From an uncultured Xanthobacteraceae bacterium (lineage in GTDB: Bacteria; Pseudomonadota; Alphaproteobacteria; Rhizobiales; Xanthobacteraceae), in contig CATPBC010000051.1 in assembly GCA_955652195.1 (NCBI GenBank), positions 1 through 11,112 of the forward strand: 11,112 nucleotides of DNA, read 5' to 3'. Shown here one piece after another: positions 6,722 to 11,112 of this stretch. The notes under the pieces are model-generated. The model was not told the DNA's origin. It was given only the letters and a program-made list of their open reading frames with translations, and did no database searches. Both the position numbers and the translations under genes were made by a program. Every line of letters starts with the position of its first letter. Position 1 is the stretch's first letter.

Positions 6722-7750
6722 TCAGCTGATTTTCACGATCTGCTTGCCGAAGTTTTTGCCGTGCAGCAGGCGCAGAAATGCTTCGGGCATGCGCTCAATG
6801 CCTTCGAGCACATCCTCCTTGAATTGAAACTTTCCCTCGCGCCGCCAATTAGCGAGGCGCCGCAAAGCTTCGTCTCGCCGATGCCACCAGTCGAAAACTA
6901 AAAACCCGTGGATGCTGGCACGGCTTACAATCAAATGGCCCATGAAACGTTCGCCAATGTCGGGCTTGCCAAATTGGCCGGCCAGGGCGATGCGACCGCA
7001 AATCACCACACGCGCACCGATGCTCAGATTTCTCATCACAGCATCATGGATCGGGCCGGCAGTGTTATCGAAGAAAACGTCGACGCCTGTGGGACAGACT
7101 TCCTTTACGGCAGCGGTAAGATCGGCCGCCTTGTGATAGTTGATGCCCACATCGAATCCGATTTCACGACACCATTTTAGTTTACTGTCATCGCCAGCAA
7201 TCGCTACGGCCCGGCAACCGGCCAATTTGGCGATTTGGCCGACGAGTTGCCCGACCGCTCCCGATGCTGCGGACACGACGACAGTATCGCCGGGCCGCGG
7301 CCGACCGACCTCGAGCAAGCCGAAGTAAGCAGTTATGCCCGGCATGCCCAGCCACGACAGCGAACTTTCAATCGGGGCGATCTTTGGGTCGATTTTGTTC
7401 ACGCCCGCCGGACCGACGATGCCAGGGGTTAAGACCGACCACTCCTGCCAACCCACGCTCATCGATTCGGCGATATCGCCAATTTTCCAGGCCGGATGGT
7501 TGGAAGCCACGACCTCGCCGACGCCGCCGCCATGCATGACCTCGCCGAGGCCAACGCCCTTGGTGTAATTGCTCGCCGGACTCATGCGGCCGCGCATGTA
7601 GGGATCGACGGAAAGCCACTTCGCTTTGACGAGGATTTGACTAGGCCCAGGATCGGGGACCGGCTGCTGATCCATCACCCAATCGTTGGGAACAGGGGTA
7701 CCTTCCGGATAGCGCGCGAGTAGCCAGCGACGGTTGACAAGGTTCTGCAT
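6722..7750 (-). CDS. NADP-dependent oxidoreductase, zinc-free MDR of the CurA/PTGR1 type
   Basis: This is a 342-residue zinc-independent medium-chain reductase. The family reduces the C=C bond of enones and alkenals with NADPH (leukotriene B4 dehydrogenase, curcumin reductase CurA). It opens with NRRWLLARYPEGTPVPNDW and has KWLSVDPYMRGRMS, typical of the group. GMPGITAYFGLLEVG precedes the nucleotide motif AASGAVG at residues 161-167, and GVDVFFDNTAGPIHDAVM and the ending GKNFGKQIVKIS follow. Cysteine ligands for zinc are absent as expected. I chose ATG at 7750 because upstream codons in the frame (to 7795) lie inside the preceding gene and do not look like the family. It starts 2 bases after the stop of the Bug protein gene, so the two form an operon. 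The true substrate is unknown. Confidence 0.92.
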   Translation of the reverse strand: MQNLVNRRWLLARYPEGTPVPNDWVMDQQPVPDPGPSQILVKAKWLSVDPYMRGRMSPASNYTKGVGLGEVMHGGGVGEVVASNHPAWKIGDIAESMSVGWQEWSVLTPGIVGPAGVNKIDPKIAPIESSLSWLGMPGITAYFGLLEVGRPRPGDTVVVSAASGAVGQLVGQIAKLAGCRAVAIAGDDSKLKWCREIGFDVGINYHKAADLTAAVKEVCPTGVDVFFDNTAGPIHDAVMRNLSIGARVVICGRIALAGQFGKPDIGERFMGHLIVSRASIHGFLVFDWWHRRDEALRRLANWRREGKFQFKEDVLEGIERMPEAFLRLLHGKNFGKQIVKIS

Positions 7751-7752
7751 GA

Positions 7753-8730
7753 TCACTCGGCCCTGATGTTGCCCGCAGCGATCACCTTGCGCCATTTTTC
7801 GGTTTCTGCAACGACCAGCTTGGCAAAGTCGGAGGTTGAAAGCGACAATGGCGCGTCCCCGAGCTCAACGATCCGCCGGGTCATCCTTGCATCTGCGAAA
7901 GCAAGATTGATTGTCCTGTTGAGCCTTTCGATGATCTCGTCCGGCGTGCCGCGTGGAGCGGCAATGCCGACATAAATGCTCGCTTCGTATCCCGGCACGA
8001 ACTCCGCCATTGCCGGAACATCGGGCAGTACCGCAGCGCGCGCTCGTGAGGTCACCGCCAAAGCTCGCAGTTTGCCCGCCCTGACATTTTCGATCGTTGA
8101 CGCGAATGTGCCGAAATACACCAGAACCTGCCCGCCGAGCAGATCGGTTACGGCGGGCCCACCGCCGCGATAGGGCACATGCACCATATCGACGCCGGTC
8201 ACGCTCCTGAACAATTCCCAATACATGTGCGGCGCGCTGCCGATCCCGGCCGAGGCCACCGTGACCTTGCCCGGGTTCTTCTTCGCATAAGCGATCAATT
8301 CAGGAACCGATTTTGCCGCGAGTAATGGGTTTACCACCAGCACGCCAGGTCCGCGCGAGATCGTCGCGACCGGCGTGAAATCGCGGATCACATTGAAATT
8401 GAGATTGTCATAAAGGCTCGCATTCCACGCGTCAGCCGAGGTGGTGAGCAGGAGCGTGTAACCGTCCGGCGCGGATTTCGCGACCACTTCGGCTGCGAGT
8501 GTGCCGCCGGCGCCTGGCCGATTCTCCACGATGAATTGCTGGCCGAGATGCTCCGACAACCATTGAGCGAGCAGGCGCGCATAGGTGTCGGTTATGCCGC
8601 CGGGCGGGAAGCCGGCTACGATCCGCACCGGCCGTATCGGATAGGCTTGCGCCCAAGCGATCCGCGAGTGTGTGGCAAGCACCGCGACCGCCGCCGCGAG
8701 ATGGAGAAAGTCACGGCGGCTCGCTTTCAT
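7753..8730 (-). CDS. Bug/TTT-family tripartite tricarboxylate transporter substrate-binding protein
   Basis: This periplasmic solute receptor has 325 residues. The N-terminus carries a twin-arginine signal (SRRDFLHLA, Arg5-Arg6), a hydrophobic stretch and a likely cleavage after AQA at residue 29, so Tat export is probable. The mature protein begins YPIRPVRIVAGFPPGG, the Bug hallmark, followed by GQQFIVENRPGAGG, PDGYTLL, and a middle section VASAGIGSAPHMYWELF and VPYRGGGPAVTDLLGGQV. The family binds carboxylates and other small organic acids with two conserved water-bridging loops. The membrane partners TctA/TctB are not in this window, so it is an orphan receptor here, as is very common in this family. 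It leads the two-gene operon with the CurA-type reductase and is divergent from the Gfo/Idh gene. Confidence 0.94.
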   Translation of the reverse strand: MKASRRDFLHLAAAVAVLATHSRIAWAQAYPIRPVRIVAGFPPGGITDTYARLLAQWLSEHLGQQFIVENRPGAGGTLAAEVVAKSAPDGYTLLLTTSADAWNASLYDNLNFNVIRDFTPVATISRGPGVLVVNPLLAAKSVPELIAYAKKNPGKVTVASAGIGSAPHMYWELFRSVTGVDMVHVPYRGGGPAVTDLLGGQVLVYFGTFASTIENVRAGKLRALAVTSRARAAVLPDVPAMAEFVPGYEASIYVGIAAPRGTPDEIIERLNRTINLAFADARMTRRIVELGDAPLSLSTSDFAKLVVAETEKWRKVIAAGNIRAE

Positions 8731-8849
8731 ACTCTTGCCTCGCGCGCTCAAAGCGCCACAAGCTACACACTTGCCTACATATTGAGAAGCGTGCTTTCGC
8801 CCGAGCGCGTGCTCGTTATGATGACCTTCAGAGCGAGGGAGTATCGCCG
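8731..8849. promoter_or_regulatory. Divergent intergenic region with two short palindromes
   Basis: These 119 bases separate the divergent Bug and Gfo/Idh genes, so promoters for both must lie here or inside the gene starts. Two inverted repeats are visible: GCGCT-CAA-AGCGC (8744-8756) and CGAGC-GCGT-GCTCG (8802-8815). Either might be an operator. I could not pick convincing -35/-10 pairs. A GAGGGAG ribosome binding site for the Gfo/Idh gene is at 8835-8841. Confidence 0.35.
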
Positions 8850-10019
8850 ATGCCAAAAGTAACGGTCGGTCTTGTCGGGTGCGGCTTTGTCGCTGAATTG
8901 CACATGTACGCCTATAAGCGGGTTTACGGAATCGATGCCGATGTGATTGCTGTTACGGCGCGCGGCGACCACGTCCTGGAGTTCGCCAAGAAGCACAAGA
9001 TTCGCAAAACCTATCGCGATTTCCGAGATCTGCTCGATGATCCGGAAATTGATGTGATCGACGTCTGCACGCCGCCTGCATTGCATGCGTCCATGATCGT
9101 CGATGCCGTACGCGCCGGAAAGCACGTCATTTGCGAGAAGCCGTTCGCCGGCTATTTCGGGCGCCCGGGCGACAAAACGCCGATCGGCAGAAACGTGCCA
9201 AAGTCGCTCATGTACGAGCGCGTCCTGGAAGAAATGGAAAAGACTTGTGCCGCTATCGAATCTAGCGGCCGGCTTTTCATGTATGCGGAAGATTGGATTT
9301 ACGCGCCGGCGGTGACGAAAATCGTCGAGATACTCGATAGCACCAAGGACAAGCTCCTGTTCATGAAAGCCGAGGAGAGCCACAGCGGCTCGCACGCCGC
9401 TCATGCCGCGCAATGGTCGATGACCGGAGGCGGTTCGCTGATCCGGATGGGATGTCACCCGCTATCGACCGTCCTCTATCTAAAGCAGGTGGAAGCGCGA
9501 GCGCGCGGCGAACGGATCGCGGTATCATCTGTGACCGCCGATACCGGTAACGTCGCCGCATGCCAGCCGCCGCAAGACCACGCTTACATCAAGAGCAATC
9601 CGGTTGATGTGGAAGATTGGGGCACGCTCACCCTTACTTTCTCCGATGGGACGAAGAGCTCGATCTTTTCCAGCGACATGATCATGGGCGGGGTGCGCAA
9701 TCTTATCGAGCTATATACCAGCGGTGGCTCGTTGTTTGCGAACATCACGCCCAATAACCATCTGATGAGCTATCTAACCAACGAAGAAAAACTGGCGAAC
9801 GTCTATTTCACGGAGAAAGTCGACCGTAAGACCGGCTGGCAATTCATCTGCCTCGAAGAGGAGCGGACGCGAGGTTACTTACAGGAAATACAAGATTTCA
9901 TGGAGTGTGTCGCTTCGGGGCGGCAGCCGCGCGCCGACCTTGCGTTAGCGCGCGAGACCATCAAGATTCAATACGCCGGTTATTGGTCTGCCGACGAAGG
10001 GCGGCGGATTACGCCGTAA
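8850..10019 (+). CDS. Gfo/Idh/MocA family oxidoreductase
   Basis: This 389-residue protein has an N-terminal Rossmann fold with the motif GLVGCGFVA (residues 7-15), and the EKP motif at 96-98 places the usual catalytic Lys at 97. Members oxidise or reduce sugar, inositol or related compounds with NAD(P). Two points depart from the norm. A stretch of about 25 residues (FAGYFGRPGDKTPIGRNVPK and on) separates EKP from the following helix. The HxxD pattern, seen here as MGCHPLST with His203, has lost its Asp. The C-terminal domain runs through GGGSLIRMG, EDWGTLTLTFSDGTKSS and the last helix YLQEIQDFMECVASGRQPRADL. The start at 8850 follows a GAGGGAG ribosome binding site by 8 bases. Its end overlaps the convergent livM gene by 40 bases. 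Confidence 0.91.
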   Translation: MPKVTVGLVGCGFVAELHMYAYKRVYGIDADVIAVTARGDHVLEFAKKHKIRKTYRDFRDLLDDPEIDVIDVCTPPALHASMIVDAVRAGKHVICEKPFAGYFGRPGDKTPIGRNVPKSLMYERVLEEMEKTCAAIESSGRLFMYAEDWIYAPAVTKIVEILDSTKDKLLFMKAEESHSGSHAAHAAQWSMTGGGSLIRMGCHPLSTVLYLKQVEARARGERIAVSSVTADTGNVAACQPPQDHAYIKSNPVDVEDWGTLTLTFSDGTKSSIFSSDMIMGGVRNLIELYTSGGSLFANITPNNHLMSYLTNEEKLANVYFTEKVDRKTGWQFICLEEERTRGYLQEIQDFMECVASGRQPRADLALARETIKIQYAGYWSADEGRRITP

Positions 10020-10987
10020 AATACAGCCTTGCCGCGCCAGCGGCCTTTGACAGTATCTTTAATCATGCCGACGATTCCGCGCGGCATGAAGATGATGAAT
10101 AAGATTAGTAGAATTCCATAGATCGTGTTGGCTGCGCCGATGAAGTTGGTGCCGAAGGCAACGCGCAGCCCCTCGTTTAAGGAAATCGTCAGGAAAGAGC
10201 CCACCGTTGGTCCGACCGCTGCATAAGTTCCGCCGACAATCGCCGCAAAAACGATCTGCAGCGACACGGCAATTCCTGAGACGGTCTCGGGATTAAGATA
10301 CATCATGTACTGCCCGTAGATCGCGCCGCCGAGCGCGGTGAGGGCGGCGCTGATGAGCGTCACGCGCAGTTTTTCGCGCACCACATTGATGCCGATGGTT
10401 GCAGCGGCTTCCTCGTCTTCGGAGATAGCCTCGAGCGCCTCGCTACCGATGCCGCGATCAACCCAGTACCAGACGGCTATCCCGAAAAGCCAAAGCACGA
10501 GCGAGATCGCATAGAAATAGATTTTTTCCGGAAATTGCAGTGCAAACCAGGAGTAGCCAACGGCTCTCGGCGTGAAACCCAGGGACCCGCCCGTCAGATC
10601 GCGCGCCGCAACGATCGAGAGCATCACCACCTGACTCAATGCCAGTGTGACCAGTGCGAAGTAATGACCGACGACCTTGAGACGAAAGCACGGATAGCCA
10701 ATGATCAGCCCGAGCAGAACTGACAGGCCGACGCCAAGCGGAATGCCAATCCAAGGCGTCAATCCGAAATAATTCCATAGCAGTGCCGGCACATAGGCGC
10801 CGACACCCATAAAGGCGCCGTGGCCAAGCGACACAAAGCCGAACCGCCCCATGATCGACCAAGACGTGTAAACGTAACCCCAGAGCAGGATCTGGATAAG
10901 CAGGTGCATGAAATAGGGCGGCACGAATTGCGGCAGGATAACTAGCGCCGCCAGCAAGCCGGCAAACATCGCATGTCGTGCGGTCAC
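9980..10987 (-). CDS. livM: Branched-chain amino acid ABC transporter permease LivM
   Basis: This 335-residue inner-membrane permease of the Liv/Hpl (HAAT) ABC family has about eight or nine hydrophobic segments. The characteristic GRFGFVSLGHGAFMGVGAYVPALL occurs near residue 47. The cytoplasmic EAA-type loop that contacts the ATPases is RGIGSEALEAISEDEEAAATIGINVVREKL. A later stretch, VFAAIVGGTYAAVGPTVGSF, resembles the usual permease core. The start GTG at 10987 overlaps the livH stop (GTGA), which supports it over the ATG at 10969. Substrate specificity depends on a binding protein that is not in the window. Catabolic loci often use such transporters for aromatic acids and amides. The 3' end overlaps the Gfo/Idh gene by 40 bases in the opposite direction. 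Confidence 0.94.
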   Translation of the reverse strand: MTARHAMFAGLLAALVILPQFVPPYFMHLLIQILLWGYVYTSWSIMGRFGFVSLGHGAFMGVGAYVPALLWNYFGLTPWIGIPLGVGLSVLLGLIIGYPCFRLKVVGHYFALVTLALSQVVMLSIVAARDLTGGSLGFTPRAVGYSWFALQFPEKIYFYAISLVLWLFGIAVWYWVDRGIGSEALEAISEDEEAAATIGINVVREKLRVTLISAALTALGGAIYGQYMMYLNPETVSGIAVSLQIVFAAIVGGTYAAVGPTVGSFLTISLNEGLRVAFGTNFIGAANTIYGILLILFIIFMPRGIVGMIKDTVKGRWRGKAVFYGVIRRPSSADQ

Positions 10988-11112
10988 CGCGTGAACACTC
11001 CTTGGGGCCGCAGAAACATCAGCACGATGAAAAATGTGAAGGCGAAGACGTAGGATAGCTCGGTGCTAAAGTAATAGCCGCCGATCGAGATGATCTGGCT
11101 CATTACAAAAGC
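10984..11112 (-). CDS. livH: Branched-chain amino acid ABC transporter permease LivH, C-terminal end (partial)
   Basis: Reading the minus strand from the right edge gives 42 residues and a TGA at 10986-10984: the peptide begins AFVMSQIISIGGYYFS and ends IVLMFLRPQGVFTR. The hydrophobic final helix followed by LRPQGVF is the standard C-terminus of LivH-type permeases. The gene continues beyond the window to the right. Its stop overlaps the livM start by four bases, so the two permease genes are coupled. Together they would form the heterodimeric membrane channel. It is partial only because of the window edge; nothing in the visible part looks damaged. Confidence 0.85.
   Translation of the reverse strand, partial: AFVMSQIISIGGYYFSTELSYVFAFTFFIVLMFLRPQGVFTR

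Noticed and set aside
6908..7723. Several plus-strand open frames opposite the CurA-type reductase
   Set aside because: All lie inside a well-supported minus-strand gene and have no recognisable domain.
8670..8849. N-terminal extension of the Gfo/Idh protein to 8670
   Set aside because: It would overlap the divergent Bug gene and precede the Rossmann fold with unlike-family residues; the ATG at 8850 has a good ribosome binding site.
8731..8856. N-terminal extension of the Bug protein to 8856
   Set aside because: It would bury the twin-arginine signal peptide internally. The ATG at 8730 places the signal at the N-terminus.

Overview
The window looks like a chromosomal segment of an alphaproteobacterium of the Hyphomicrobiales (Bradyrhizobium / Xanthobacteraceae type). 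Reasons: a Cbp3-type cytochrome bc1 chaperone next to a DUF177 (YceD) protein, followed by plsX-fabH-ihfA-merR, is an arrangement I associate with this order. The codons are GC-rich, and Bug-type binding proteins, LLM monooxygenases and Liv transporters are abundant in these soil bacteria. This taxonomic reading is from recollection of families, not from a search.

Region 1 (1-4281, all +) is a housekeeping block. A chaperone/YceD reading frame enters from the left edge. After a 262-base gap holding what may be a decayed IS21-family end come plsX, fabH (GTGA overlap), a short gap with a good sigma70-like promoter, ihfA, and a MerR-type regulator (ATGA overlap). PlsX and FabH feed phospholipid and fatty-acid synthesis. 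IHF-alpha and the MerR protein are nucleoid and regulatory partners.

Region 2 (4282-10019) is accessory and looks catabolic. It holds an LLM flavin monooxygenase (+), a 14-bp tandem-repeat array, a classical SDR dehydrogenase (+), a minus-strand pair (Bug/TTT periplasmic binding protein then a CurA/PTGR-type NADP oxidoreductase, 2 bases apart), and a divergent Gfo/Idh/MocA oxidoreductase (+). These are four redox enzymes of different families plus one solute receptor. The layout fits uptake and oxidative/reductive breakdown of an organic compound, but the substrate cannot be read from the sequence.

Region 3 (9980-11112, -) is the start of a branched-chain amino acid/amide-type ABC transporter: livM, overlapping by 4 bases the C-terminal end of a livH that runs off the right edge. 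The livM 3' end overlaps the Gfo/Idh gene tail by 40 bases, convergently.

The most unusual points are: the in-frame join of chaperone and YceD with a perfect internal ribosome binding site; the 14-bp repeat array whose GCGTG elements could compete for one downstream CACGC segment ahead of the SDR gene; a triple GAGACA element upstream of the LLM gene; and a Gfo/Idh protein with an insertion after EKP and no Asp in its HxxD position. I see no CRISPR, tRNA, rRNA or intact mobile element, and no clear novel defence-type system.
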